64,000 nt of DNA from Pseudoalteromonas sp. T1lg88 (GCF_002964765.1 NZ_PQCF01000018.1:1-64000); one strand, 5' to 3'. Shown: positions 8,072 to 18,014, counted from the first letter of the stretch. Made by a program: numbers and translations. The notes: generated by a model not told the origin, from the sequence alone.

Positions 8072-8847
8072 TAGAGATAGGCCTCATAAACAAGTTTTAG
8101 CGCCAGCAGGATCACCACGGTATTAAATACCGGGCGGATCACCTTAGAGCCAAAGCGAATGGCTGAATGGGCACCCAGCCAGGCGCCGAACATTAAAAAC
8201 ATCCCCATGGTAATGCCGAGGATAAAATTCACGTGACCCAGGGCGACAAAGGTGATCAGGGATATAAAGTTGCTGACAAAGTTCATCGAGCGCGCCAGGC
8301 CGCAGTTCAGCAATAAGTTCATCTTGTATAAAACGCTGTTGGTGGCTGTCCAGAAGGTGCCTGTGCCCGGGCCGGCGATGCCGTCAAAAAAGCCCAGCGC
8401 TAACCCTTGCAACCATTGTTTAACACGCAGTAAGGGCGTGAGGACGGGCAGTTTATCGCTCTGCTCAGGGCTGAGCTTGCCAAACAAAGAATAAATGGCC
8501 ACCAGGATGATCACCACGGGGATCAGTTTATTTAAAAATTCGATGCTGAGACGGTCAACGATCAAGGTGCCTATGGCCGCACCAATCGCGGTGGCGAGAA
8601 TTGAGCCAGCCCAAAATGCCGGGTCGAATAAGCGCTTACGGTAATAGGTGACGCTGGCGGTCAGTGAGCCGAAACTGGCAGCCAACTTGTTGGTGCCTAA
8701 GGTTAAATGAGGCGGCAGTCCAGCGGTGAGTAAAGCGGGCACAGTGAGCATGCCACCACCGCCGGCAATGGCATCGATAAAACCGGCGGCCAGTGCCACG
8801 GCGCACAGTATTGCCCAGGTAGAGGGGTCGATCGCTAATTCAAACAT
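8071..8847 (-). CDS. TSUP (TauE/SafE) family membrane transporter
   Basis: A 258-residue integral membrane protein with about eight hydrophobic helices in two repeats. It has the family's glycine-rich hairpins (FIDAIAGGGGMLTVPALL near residue 23 and GFFDGIAGPGTGTFW near 160). TSUP proteins export or import sulfite, sulfonates or organic anions; the substrate is not predictable. It starts two bases after the dinG stop codon and its stop overlaps the priC start, so it belongs to the dinG-TSUP-priC-HDAC transcription unit. Confidence 0.9.
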   Translation of the reverse strand: MFELAIDPSTWAILCAVALAAGFIDAIAGGGGMLTVPALLTAGLPPHLTLGTNKLAASFGSLTASVTYYRKRLFDPAFWAGSILATAIGAAIGTLIVDRLSIEFLNKLIPVVIILVAIYSLFGKLSPEQSDKLPVLTPLLRVKQWLQGLALGFFDGIAGPGTGTFWTATNSVLYKMNLLLNCGLARSMNFVSNFISLITFVALGHVNFILGITMGMFLMFGAWLGAHSAIRFGSKVIRPVFNTVVILLALKLVYEAYL

Positions 8848-8849
8848 GA

Positions 8850-10919
8850 TCAGTCAATTTGTCTTTTAAATGGCGGCAAGGTATCAAGCATCGCCTTACC
8901 ATATCTTTTGCTGACTAAGCGCCTGTCGTAGATAGTAATGCGACCGCTATCGCGTTCTTTGCGCAGCAGTCTACCACAGCTTTGCACTAATTTCTTAGCC
9001 GCATCGGGCACGGTAATGGATAAAAACGGGTTACCGCCTTTGCTTTGCACAAACTCGGCTTGAGCTTCTTCAATGGGCGAGGTAGGCACCGCAAAAGGGA
9101 TCTTGGTGATCACCAGATTAGTGAGGTAATCGCCAGGTAAATCAAGGCCTTCGGATAGGCTTTGCGTACCAAATAAAATGCTGCCTTGGCCATCGTCAAT
9201 GCGTTTTTTATGACGGCGCACCAGGGCGTCTCGGGATATTTCCCCCTGCATTAATATGTCCCAGCCTTGTTTGCGCAGACGCTCGGCAACATGCTGCATT
9301 TGCCAATAAGAGGCAAACAACACTAGATTGGCGCGATCCTTTTGTAAACTCTGGGGCAAGGCCTTGACCAGATAGTCGCTAAAGGCTTTATCTGTGGGCT
9401 CACATTCGGTTTTTGGAATATGTAACAGGGCTTGCTGCGGGTAATCAAAGGGTGAAGGCACCTTGATAAACTTAACACCGGGCTCGCCACGCAGGCCGCT
9501 TTCATGGGCAAAATGTTCAAACGAACCTAGAGCCGTGAGTGTGGCCGAACAGAGCACGGCACCGGCGCATTCTCGCCATAATTTGTCTTTAAGATAAAAA
9601 CCCACTTCGATAGGGCAGTCGCTGAGCAGGTAATCATGGTGATTTTTGTACTCCATGCGCTTTATCCAGCGGGCATGGGGCACGCTTTCACTGTGTTTGC
9701 TGTAGCTGGACCAAAGTTTATACAGGGTTTCTAAACGGGCGATGTATTGGCCACTTTCGGCCAACAAGGGCTCGGCGATAAAGCCCTTCACATCGCCGTC
9801 GTTAACGTCGCTGCTGAGCGCTTCATGCATTTTATTTAGGATGCGCAGCGCGGTTTTTGCTGCCTCGCCTATGTCCTGTGCCTGCTGTGTAAGCTGCTCA
9901 GGTAAGCGGCCATGGGCGAAGCGATAGGTATGATCTTCATTGTATTCATAGGCGGCGCTATCGAGCATGGTTAACACGGTTTTATGGCCACGACCGATAT
10001 CATCGACGGCATCGTTTAGCTTAAATTGGCTGCCGGCAGCACTGGCGCTAAAAATGGCTTGTGCCATTTTGCCGCTGAACTTGAGCAGCTTCTCCAGCCA
10101 GTCCTGGGTACCCTTGATGGTCGCTGCGGCGGAGGAGAAGTCTCGGGTAATGTGAGCGAGGTGATGAGCCTCGTCTATCACATAAATACAGTTTTCCGGC
10201 TCGGGTAAAATAACCCCGCCGCCAAGCTCCAGGTCTGCTAGTAACAAGCTATGGTTGGCAACCAGTACATCCATTTGTGCAATTTTATTGCGCGCCAGAT
10301 GGAAGGGGCAGGTTTGGTGTGCCTTCATCTGCCGTTGGCAGGAATGCTTATCACCGCTGATCAACCCCCAGACTCTATCCGGTATTACATCGGCCCAGGA
10401 GTCTCTGTCGCCCTGCCACTTTTTATTGCTGTAGGCTTGATGCAATTGCTTCAGGCATTTTTGCTCCATCTCACTGAGCGGCGAGCTAAGTGTGGGCATT
10501 AGCGCCATTTGCTGTTCATCGCCGTTGACGGCATTTTCCAGCTTGTGGGCACAAATATAGCGGCCTCGTCCCTTCACCAGGTCATAACTAAAGGTCAGGC
10601 CACTGTGCTCGGCAAAAAATGGCAACTCTTTAAATAGTAGTTGCTCTTGCAGCGCCACAGTTGCGGTAGAAATAACTAACTTCTTATTTGCCTTGAGGGC
10701 GATGGGCAGGGCCCCCAAACAATAGGCCAGGGATTTACCTGTGCCCGTGCCTGCTTCGATAACGCAGATGCGTTGTTTTTTGTCATACTCCCCAGCCAGG
10801 GTTTTGGCTATTTCCGCCACCAGGTAGTTTTGGCTCGGCCTAGGTCTATAATCCTCAAGGCTGGCAGCGATCCGCTGATGAGCGGTACGTATGGTCTTTT
10901 TAAGCGGATCGGAGAGCAT
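8850..10919 (-). CDS. dinG: ATP-dependent DNA helicase DinG
   Basis: A 689-residue XPD/DinG superfamily 2 helicase (E. coli DinG 716). Walker A EAGTGTGKS is at residues 55-63 and the DEAH box at 249-252; the late motifs GTQSLSEGLDLPGD and QSCGRLLRKERD are intact. DinG unwinds 5' to 3', resolves R-loops and G-quadruplexes, and carries a 4Fe-4S cluster. Three of four expected cluster cysteines are recognisable (Cys123, Cys194, Cys204); the one between Cys194 and Cys204 appears replaced (CQRQMKAHQTC). The ATG at 10919 has a poor ribosome site. A LexA-like box begins 11 bases upstream, so SOS control is likely. Confidence 0.95.
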   Translation of the reverse strand: MLSDPLKKTIRTAHQRIAASLEDYRPRPSQNYLVAEIAKTLAGEYDKKQRICVIEAGTGTGKSLAYCLGALPIALKANKKLVISTATVALQEQLLFKELPFFAEHSGLTFSYDLVKGRGRYICAHKLENAVNGDEQQMALMPTLSSPLSEMEQKCLKQLHQAYSNKKWQGDRDSWADVIPDRVWGLISGDKHSCQRQMKAHQTCPFHLARNKIAQMDVLVANHSLLLADLELGGGVILPEPENCIYVIDEAHHLAHITRDFSSAAATIKGTQDWLEKLLKFSGKMAQAIFSASAAGSQFKLNDAVDDIGRGHKTVLTMLDSAAYEYNEDHTYRFAHGRLPEQLTQQAQDIGEAAKTALRILNKMHEALSSDVNDGDVKGFIAEPLLAESGQYIARLETLYKLWSSYSKHSESVPHARWIKRMEYKNHHDYLLSDCPIEVGFYLKDKLWRECAGAVLCSATLTALGSFEHFAHESGLRGEPGVKFIKVPSPFDYPQQALLHIPKTECEPTDKAFSDYLVKALPQSLQKDRANLVLFASYWQMQHVAERLRKQGWDILMQGEISRDALVRRHKKRIDDGQGSILFGTQSLSEGLDLPGDYLTNLVITKIPFAVPTSPIEEAQAEFVQSKGGNPFLSITVPDAAKKLVQSCGRLLRKERDSGRITIYDRRLVSKRYGKAMLDTLPPFKRQID

Positions 10920-10929
10920 GATTTAACTT

Positions 10930-10945
10930 ATGTATATATTTACAG
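10930..10945. promoter_or_regulatory. LexA (SOS) box between dinG and polB
   Basis: ATGT-ATATATTT-ACAG matches the LexA operator CTGT-N8-ACAG with one core mismatch. The 20-base context agrees with the E. coli consensus at about 16 positions. It lies just before the dinG start in the 150-base divergent region shared with polB. Both genes are SOS-induced in E. coli. Confidence 0.65.
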
Positions 10946-11069
10946 TGCTGATATTCTAGGGGGACTAGAAGAAAGACTCAAGGATTAGTCAACGACCAGT
11001 CTGCTACTTGGCATCTTTAGCTGCTGTAATTATGGCGCTGCTTGGTTACACTGGTGCCATATCTGATGT

Positions 11070-13411
11070 TTGAGTGAACCTGCCTTGTCTACGCCTAACC
11101 CTGCCACCGCCGGTTTTATCCTTTCCATGCAAACGCAACAGCGTCGCCATGGTATTTATTATGTTGCCTGGCTGGCTACCGAACGTGGTCCGGTCAAGGT
11201 CATATCGACGGCGCAAAAGGCGGTTTTTTTTGTCGCGCAAAAAAATAGTGCGAGCGCCGAACGCATTTTGGCATCTCTGCAGAGTCGGTATCAGCAACGT
11301 GCTCTGACGCTTAAACATTTGCGGGTGAGCCAGTCTGTGCGCTTTATTTTTCTTCCTTGCAAGATTATTACCAGGGCCGAGAGTTACTGCGTGAGCAGGG
11401 TATCGAACTCTATGAGGATGATATCCGCCCGCAAGAACAATTTTTAATGGAGCGCTTTATTCGAGGTGGTGTTTGGGTGCAAGGCGAAGCGTCCGGCGGT
11501 GATAACCGTTTAATTCGTAACGCGCGCTTTAAAGCTAATGATGGCTTTCGTCCCAAGCTCTCCATGTTATCGCTGGACTTGGAGTGCAGTCCCGAGGGCA
11601 TTTTATATAGTGTGGCGCTGGTGAGTGAGCACAGCCGCCAGGTGATTATGATAGGCCCAAGTCCAAGTGCAGGCCCGGAGCAACCTTGGCTTGATTACGT
11701 AGAAGACGAAGCTGCGCTTCTATATGCGCTTATTGAGCAAATTAAAAATTTAGATCCGGACTTAATTATCGGCTGGAATGTGGCCGACTTTGATATGCAG
11801 CTTTTGTGTTTTCGTGCCCAGCAACTGGGCATTGAGCTCACCCTGGGACGCGATGGTGAAGCTGTGATTTGGCGCGGCGGTCAGGTTAATAAGCTAATAG
11901 TAGCGGGGCGGGTGGTACTCGATGGCATTGATATGTTAAAAAATGCCACTTATCACTTTAGCAGTTACAGCCTGGATAATGTCGCCGCCGAGGTGCTCGC
12001 AGAGCGTAAATTGCTAGAGCAGGGAGATAAACTTGGCGCCATACAGCATCTTTTCCATCACGATAAACTCAAGTTAGCCGAATACAACCTCAAAGACAGT
12101 GAGCTGGTGCTGGCGATATTCAATAAGCTGGAACTGTGCGAATTTGCCGTAGCCCGTGCTCAGCTAACCGGTTTGCCTCTGGAGCGCCTTGGAGGCTCGG
12201 TGGCGGCATTTAGCAATCTATATCTTCCCCATTTGCATCGCAGTGGCTATGTCGCCCCGAACTTGGGCGATCATGGCCTGAGCTTCGACAGTCCTGGGGG
12301 CTATGTGATGGACTCCACACCAGGACTTTACGATAACGTTGCCGTGCTCGATTTTAAAAGTCTGTATCCGAGCATTATTCGCACTTTTTGTATCGACCCC
12401 ATGGCGCTTATCCTAGGTTTGCAGCAGCCGCAAGACAGTGTGCCGGGGTTTAACCATGCTTATTTCTCCCGCACCGAGCACCACCTGCCGCAACTAGTAT
12501 CCAATTTAGCCCAGGCGCGTCAACGCGCTAAAAACCAGGGTGATCATCATTTGCAGCAGGCGATCAAGATTATTATGAATAGTCTCTACGGCGTGCTCGG
12601 TTCAAAGGGATGTCGCTTTTATGATCCCAGGTTATCAAGCTCTATCACCTTGCGCGGCCATGAAATTATGCAAACCACCAAAATGTGGCTTGAAGACTTG
12701 GGTGTTACCGTTATTTACGGCGACACGGATTCAACTTTTGTGGCCCTGCCCAAGGACCTGGATGAAGCGCAAAGTCATCGCGTTGCATCGGACTTGGTAG
12801 CAAAAATTAACCAAAAATGGCGTGATAGATTAAAAAACAACCTAAACTTAACCAGTTATCTCGAGTTAGAGTATGAGAGTTTGTATAGGCCATTTTTTAT
12901 GCCAAAAGCTCGTCATAAAGATATTGGCAGCAAAAAACGTTATGCGGGCTTGTTAGCACAAGCGGATTATCGTCTGGTGTTTAAAGGAATGGAGTCGGTG
13001 CGTAGCGATTGGACGCAGTTCGCCCGGGATTTCCAACAAGATTTATTTAATGCCTTATTTACAGGTGGTGACCTGCAACAGGTGGTTGCAGAGTATCTAG
13101 ATAAGTTGCACCACTGCGATGATGTAAAATTACTTACTTATAGTAAACGCTTGGGTAAAGACCCTGATCAGTATACAAAAGCTATCCCTCCTCATGTACG
13201 GGCAGCGCGGGGCTCTGTTAAGGGGCTAAGCAAGGGCGACTGGGTTCATTATGTGATCACCTTGTCAGGGCCTAAGCTGCTGCCGACCTCGCAACCGCTG
13301 GACTTAGAACATTATTTGGAAAAGCAATTAAGACCCATTATTGATGACCTTCAGGGCCTTGGAATTACCATTAATTACGGCCACTCGGGCAAACAATTCC
13401 CGCTTCTGTAA
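11070..13411 (+). pseudogene. polB: DNA polymerase II (family B), interrupted by a frameshift
   Basis: Family B repair polymerase homologous to E. coli PolB (783 residues). The first part starts at TTG 11070 (no upstream in-frame alternative) and encodes AGFILSMQTQQRR and LTLKHLRVSQSV, the expected N terminus. At about 11339 the frame shifts by one base; the second frame continues ALYFSSLQDYYQGRELL, as expected, to 13411. An independently translatable part would begin at TTG 11357 (684 residues). Everything downstream is intact: exonuclease I (LSLDLEC), II (IGWNVADFD) and III (YNLKDSELV), and polymerase motifs DFKSLYPSII, KIIMNSLYGVLG and YGDTDST. One missing base in GTGCG (originally perhaps GTGGCG) explains the break. 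It may be a sequencing error rather than real loss. Confidence 0.85.
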
Positions 13412-13544
13412 CAAAATAATTTATAACGATTACACTTGTGTAATTGAATATTTAGATTGTTGTTTTTTAAGCTTATTTTAGAAACATAAAGCAATAGTTT
13501 GTTTATTTAACGTTGTTTTTTATGCTTTTGTTGTTAATTTGCTG

Positions 13545-13574
13545 TTGACCAGTATTTCTCAAATTGTTTAGTAT
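13545..13574 (+). promoter_or_regulatory. Promoter of the TonB-dependent receptor gene
   Basis: TTGACC (13545-13550) and TAGTAT (13569-13574) are 18 bases apart, in a strongly A+T-rich stretch. This gives an untranslated leader of roughly 85 bases before the ATG at 13668. The rest of the 256-base gap after polB holds no recognisable gene. Confidence 0.5.
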
Positions 13575-13667
13575 CTCTTTAGGAAGTGTATTTTGTTACA
13601 TTTCGCTAAGAGTTGTTCACAACAAAAAATAATTAGTCACACCAAAATGTGACCCAGGGAGAATCCA

Positions 13668-16247
13668 ATGTTAAACAGCAAAATTGCAAAATCAGTGCGC
13701 TTAGCGCTAGTTTTTGGCGCTGCTTCAACTGCTGGTATTTCAGCTACGGCTATGGCCGCTGAAGAAAGTGCAGAAGAAGTAGAGCGTATTGAAGTAACCG
13801 GTTCACGTATCAAGCGTACTGATATGGCTGGTGACTTACCTATTACAGTTATCGACCGTGAAGCTATCGAGCTAAGCGGTGAAGCTTCAGCAGCTGACCT
13901 ACTACGTAACACTACAGTTAACAGCTTAGGTTCATTCCGTCCTCAGTCAGGTAGTTCTGCTCAGGGTGTTTCATCAGTGAGCCTTCGCGGTCTTGGTTCA
14001 GACCGTACTCTTATCCTTGTAGATGGCCGTCGTCTACCTAAATCAACACTTACTGGTTCAAGCCAGGATTTGAACTCTATCCCTGTTGCAGCGATCGAGC
14101 GTGTTGAAATCCTAACTGACGGTGCTTCAGCACTATACGGTTCAGACGCTATCGGTGGTGTAATCAACGTTATTACACGTAAAGACTTCAACGGTGCTGA
14201 AATTCAACTTGGCGGCGCGCGTATCGAACACGATGGCGGCGACCGTGAGAATGGTTCAGTAGTATTTGGTGCAGCGTCAGACAACGCATCAGTACTAGCG
14301 GGTGCTTCTTGGAGTGGCCGTGATATCGTTTATGCACGCGACTTCCCTTGGTATTCACCAGGTGGTTCAGTTTACTCAAACAACTTCACAACTTTCGAAA
14401 TTCTTGATGGCGAAAAGCTATCTAACTTCGACTTCTTCTCTCCAGAAGCTGCGTGTGAAGGCGTTGGCAGCGAAGATTTCTATCGCATCGGCGCACGTTG
14501 TGGCTTTAACTTCGCATCTGTATCTGCTGATGAAGCTTCAATCAAAAACCGTTCTGCGTTCGTTAAGGCTCGTTTTGAAATCAACGACCAGTGGTCTCTA
14601 TATTCAAACGTGAACATCGCTCAAACTAAATCGTTTGGTCGCTATGCTCCATCATTGGATGAAACGGCTTATACCGCATCAGCACAAATCGATGCAGACA
14701 GCCCGAATAACCCAACTAACCCAGACAGCCCTCTATACGATGCTAGCCTAGGTCTAGAGCAACAGCCTGTTGACTTCTGGCACCGTTTTGCTGCTCTAGG
14801 TAACCGTGATAACAGCTTCACAAGTGAGCTTAAAGATATCGTAGTTGGTGCAGAAGGTTACATCGGTGACGTATCTGTTGACTTCGGTGCTCGTAAGACA
14901 CTTAACGAAAGTAACAACATCGGTTCTGGTTACGTTCTACGTGGTGTAGCTCGTCAGTACATCAACGATGGTACTTACGACCTTTCAGACCCTTACGGCA
15001 ACCCTGAAAGCGTTCTTAAAGCGATGACTGTAACTACTTCTCGTGCTGGTAAGTTCAACCAAGAAGAAGTTTACGCTAACGCTGCATTTGACGTAATGGA
15101 AACTTCAGCTGGTATGATTCAAGGCTTCGTAGGTTTTGAATACCGCACTGAAGACTACGCAGATAAATATGATTCACTATCTGAAGCTGGCCAAGTAGGT
15201 GGTTCATCTGGTAGCTCTGCTGCTGGTGACCGTTCAGTTCGCTCTGCTTTCTTCGAAGCATTGGTACCTCTAGCTGAAACATTTGAGCTAAACATTGCTG
15301 GTCGTTACGATGACTACTCAGACTATGGTAGCGATTTCTCACCTAAAGTGTCAGTTCGTTTTGACGGCGTTGAAGACCTAGTACTTCGTGCATCTTGGGG
15401 TGAAGGTTTCCGTGCTCCATCACTACCTGACCTTACTCAGCAGCCAGCTGAGTCTGCTGACTCAGTGAATGATGACCTACACTGTGCTGCTATCGGTGAA
15501 GAAGCAGGCTGTAGCGCGCAAATTAACGCGATTGTTATTGCAAACCCTGATCTTCAGTCAGAAAAATCAGAGTCAATCTCACTTGGTGCTGTTTACACAC
15601 TAAATGATAACTTCGACTTCGAAATTGACTACTACGATATTGAAGTAACAGACCGTATTCGTGCGTTCAGCTCACAATACATTCTTGATTCAACTATCGC
15701 TGGCGACCCAATCCCGTCATCTTTCACTGTAAAACGTGCTCCTAACGGTGCGATTGCAGAAGTTGTACGTGGTTTCGGTAACGATGGTACGCTTGAAACT
15801 AACGGTATTGACTTCAAAGCAAGTGCTCGTTTTGACTTCGGTGAAGCTGGTGCACTACGTTCGAACCTATCTTACAGCTGGATCAATGATTACAGCACAG
15901 ATGGCGGCCGTAACTTCGTAGAAGATCCAGGTGTGCCTGAGTACCGTGCTACTCTAGCAACTTCATACTCTATCGCTGATTTCGACATCGCTTGGAACAT
16001 GAACGTAATCGGTTCTCAGTACGAAGAAATCGTTGACGGTGAAGGTGAAGGCCATGTTCCTACATGGGTTACTCACGATTTACAAGTTGGCTACAACGCT
16101 CCATGGAACGGTAAGTTCACTCTTGGTGCACAAAACGCCTTCGCTAAAGAGCCACCTCTTATTGGCTACGACGGTCGTGACTACAACTTCAACCTATACA
16201 ATGGCTTCGGTCGTATTGTATACCTTAACTACAAGCAAACTTTCTAA
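13668..16247 (+). CDS. TonB-dependent outer membrane receptor
   Basis: An 859-residue TonB-dependent receptor. Residues 1-30 are a signal peptide ending in AMA. A TonB box-like RIEVTGSRI is at 40-48, the plug includes VSLRGLGSDRTLILVDGRRLP and YGSDAIGGVINVITR, and the 22-strand barrel ends with an aromatic residue (KQTF). It binds a scarce ligand at the cell surface and imports it using proton-motive force delivered by TonB-ExbB-ExbD. The ligand cannot be read from sequence; this subgroup in Alteromonadales is often linked to peptides, sugars or siderophores. Codon use is extremely biased (CTA/CTT, TCA, GGT, CGT), as in rpsB and tsf, so it should be among the most abundant proteins. GGGAGA precedes the ATG. 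Confidence 0.95.
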   Translation: MLNSKIAKSVRLALVFGAASTAGISATAMAAEESAEEVERIEVTGSRIKRTDMAGDLPITVIDREAIELSGEASAADLLRNTTVNSLGSFRPQSGSSAQGVSSVSLRGLGSDRTLILVDGRRLPKSTLTGSSQDLNSIPVAAIERVEILTDGASALYGSDAIGGVINVITRKDFNGAEIQLGGARIEHDGGDRENGSVVFGAASDNASVLAGASWSGRDIVYARDFPWYSPGGSVYSNNFTTFEILDGEKLSNFDFFSPEAACEGVGSEDFYRIGARCGFNFASVSADEASIKNRSAFVKARFEINDQWSLYSNVNIAQTKSFGRYAPSLDETAYTASAQIDADSPNNPTNPDSPLYDASLGLEQQPVDFWHRFAALGNRDNSFTSELKDIVVGAEGYIGDVSVDFGARKTLNESNNIGSGYVLRGVARQYINDGTYDLSDPYGNPESVLKAMTVTTSRAGKFNQEEVYANAAFDVMETSAGMIQGFVGFEYRTEDYADKYDSLSEAGQVGGSSGSSAAGDRSVRSAFFEALVPLAETFELNIAGRYDDYSDYGSDFSPKVSVRFDGVEDLVLRASWGEGFRAPSLPDLTQQPAESADSVNDDLHCAAIGEEAGCSAQINAIVIANPDLQSEKSESISLGAVYTLNDNFDFEIDYYDIEVTDRIRAFSSQYILDSTIAGDPIPSSFTVKRAPNGAIAEVVRGFGNDGTLETNGIDFKASARFDFGEAGALRSNLSYSWINDYSTDGGRNFVEDPGVPEYRATLATSYSIADFDIAWNMNVIGSQYEEIVDGEGEGHVPTWVTHDLQVGYNAPWNGKFTLGAQNAFAKEPPLIGYDGRDYNFNLYNGFGRIVYLNYKQTF

Positions 16248-16268
16248 GTTAGCTTAACAAGTTAATCT

Positions 16269-16293
16269 AAGCGGCCATTGGCCGCTTTTTTTA
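16269..16293 (+). terminator. Terminator after the TonB-dependent receptor
   Basis: AAGCGGCC and GGCCGCTT form a perfect 8-base stem with a 3-base loop, followed by a run of T. It lies 22 bases after the receptor stop codon and 13 bases before the methyltransferase start, so the latter is either read through or transcribed separately. Confidence 0.9.
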
Positions 16294-16305
16294 TGGGGAT
16301 ATTTT

Positions 16306-17205
16306 ATGAAGCAATGGGAAGACTTTTGGCACCAAACATCCATGGTTTCAAGTTTTGGTCTTAGTGGTCAGCAATACGGTTATCCTAAGGCAATTGAAGA
16401 GTTTTGGTGCGCCAAGGCGGCAACCTATGATGATGGTGACACCCTTCTAGATTTAGCCTGTGGGCGAGGTGCTCTCGCTTTACTTTTGGCTGACAATGCA
16501 CAACAGAGCCACAAGCCACTAGACATTCATGCTACCGATGCCGTGGCCATAGATATGACCAGCGTTGCTGCCGAATATGAAGCATATAAACGAATTACCT
16601 GGAATTTAGGCTGTGATATTGCCAACCTGGCGTATGCTCAAGGTTCATTTAATCGCTTGGTCAGTCAATTTGGCGTTGAATACGCAACATTGAATAAACC
16701 GCTACTTGATTCCCTAATAGGCTTATTGGCGCCTGCAGGAAGTGCTGATTTCATCATCCACTCGGCAAGTTCAGCCATCTCGGCGGACTCGATACAGGGT
16801 ATCAAGGCGATTGAACGGGTTTTTCATTCGGGGATTTTTTTGAAGGTTTATCAAGAGCTAACATCTTCTGGAGCGCGACAGTCGCTGGCCGAGGAGGTTC
16901 AGAACCTATTTAATAATTTAGCTAAGGACAGTCTGATGAAGTCTTGGCTAGATGACATATGTGCAAGCTTTTTACGTATTATTGATGCTCCCGCTGAGCG
17001 CACCATAGTCTTGCTCGATAGATTAGCGACCAACCTTGAGCAGACAGTGACAAGATTACAGCAGCAGCTTTCAGTAGCGCATAGCGTGGAAAAGCTTGAA
17101 GCCTTGTTACAACCTTACTCCGGTGTGGTCGAATATACGATAGAAAGGGTTGTGGTCGATGGCAGTGAGTTTGGACTGCATTTACATCTGGGCAAAAAGC
17201 CTTAA
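16306..17205 (+). CDS. Class I SAM-dependent methyltransferase
   Basis: A 299-residue protein with a Rossmann-type methyltransferase domain. Motif I LLDLACGRGAL is at residues 47-57, with an acidic motif II region near HATDAV and a motif IV-like QFGVEYA. The last ~90 residues are helical with heptad-like leucines and glutamines. The substrate is unknown. Codon use is ordinary, unlike the receptor gene just upstream, and a strong terminator separates the two, so it is not necessarily part of the receptor's function. Confidence 0.75.
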   Translation: MKQWEDFWHQTSMVSSFGLSGQQYGYPKAIEEFWCAKAATYDDGDTLLDLACGRGALALLLADNAQQSHKPLDIHATDAVAIDMTSVAAEYEAYKRITWNLGCDIANLAYAQGSFNRLVSQFGVEYATLNKPLLDSLIGLLAPAGSADFIIHSASSAISADSIQGIKAIERVFHSGIFLKVYQELTSSGARQSLAEEVQNLFNNLAKDSLMKSWLDDICASFLRIIDAPAERTIVLLDRLATNLEQTVTRLQQQLSVAHSVEKLEALLQPYSGVVEYTIERVVVDGSEFGLHLHLGKKP

Positions 17206-17220
17206 TAGTTGAAGGCTGCT

Positions 17221-17705
17221 ACCCTAGCGCCCGAAGTTTGATGTCCAGTAGGGTCAACTTGGGGCTAAAATAATGATTTCTCAAAGTACTAGCATAACAG
17301 AAATGACAGGGGAGTATGTTGGTGAGGCCAATCTTGCCTTACCTCTGTCATTCGTCTTCACCAGGCATCTCAGGGTGACAATGCGAGGTTACGCCTGGTT
17401 ATTACACCAGCCTCTGCGTTGAAGGGGGAAATTACCGCCCGCCTCATATAAGCAGGCCTTAGCTTCACAGCTCCCCAAGTGCTGAAGCTAGCCCCGCACA
17501 GTAAGCACCGCGAAATTTCCCAACCACAACACTGTAACTCAAAGACTGATGGCAGTAGCTTGCGCTGCCAGACTATAACTTACAATAATAAATTTGTAGT
17601 TTCTGCCAACGGATGTTGGCTTTCAAAGCCATTAGGCTGATTACTATTTTCGTCAGCGTATCTAGCATATTTATGCTTAGTACAAAGCATACATGCTTTA
17701 TTTTT
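17221..17705 (+). ncRNA. Candidate structured non-coding RNA (hairpin-rich locus)
   Basis: The space 17206-18140 has no convincing protein gene, but its first half is full of perfect inverted repeats. ATGACAG 17303-17309 pairs with 17345-17351 and encloses GGTGAGGC/GCCTTACC (17321-17328 with 17336-17343). ACCAGGC 17360 pairs with GCCTGGT 17393. GGGAAATT 17426 pairs with AATTTCCC 17514, enclosing TAGCTTCA 17460/TGAAGCTA 17483. TGGCAG 17550 pairs with CTGCCA 17565, and GCCAAC 17605 with GTTGGC 17615. The series ends in AAAGCA-TACA-TGCTTT followed by ATTTTT (17684-17705), which resembles a terminator. I do not recognise an Rfam family. A 39-codon frame from 17303 also exists. Direction and boundaries are inferred. 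Confidence 0.35.
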
Positions 17706-18014
17706 AGCTATGGACTAACCTTAATTTGCAGCGGCGCAAAGACTTGCTAAAAAGTGGTTAAAGAGCAAGGTTAATATTGAAAACTGCCACTGCGTAGGGG
17801 GGCTATTTGCTCGTAAAAAGGGGGATTTTTGCTGTCACAGGACAATTAATAATTTAAATTTTATGTCAATTGTTAGGGTTTTTATATTAACTTTTTATTT
17901 CCAAAGTGCAGAAGGGGCTAGGCATTTTGGGCTATATAGATAAGTTGTGTGTTAATTTTATGTTTCATATGAAGAAATAAGACGAATGCAAGGAAAATTG
18001 CGATGAACATCAAG

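Noticed and set aside
17605-17620. GGA-loop hairpin as part of a CsrB-type sRNA
   Set aside because: Only one clear GGA-bearing loop was found; CsrB-type RNAs have many.
17780-17810. GCCACTG-like segment as a cobalamin riboswitch
   Set aside because: The B12-box surroundings and the GGGAA...GGTG part are missing, and no B12 receptor follows directly.
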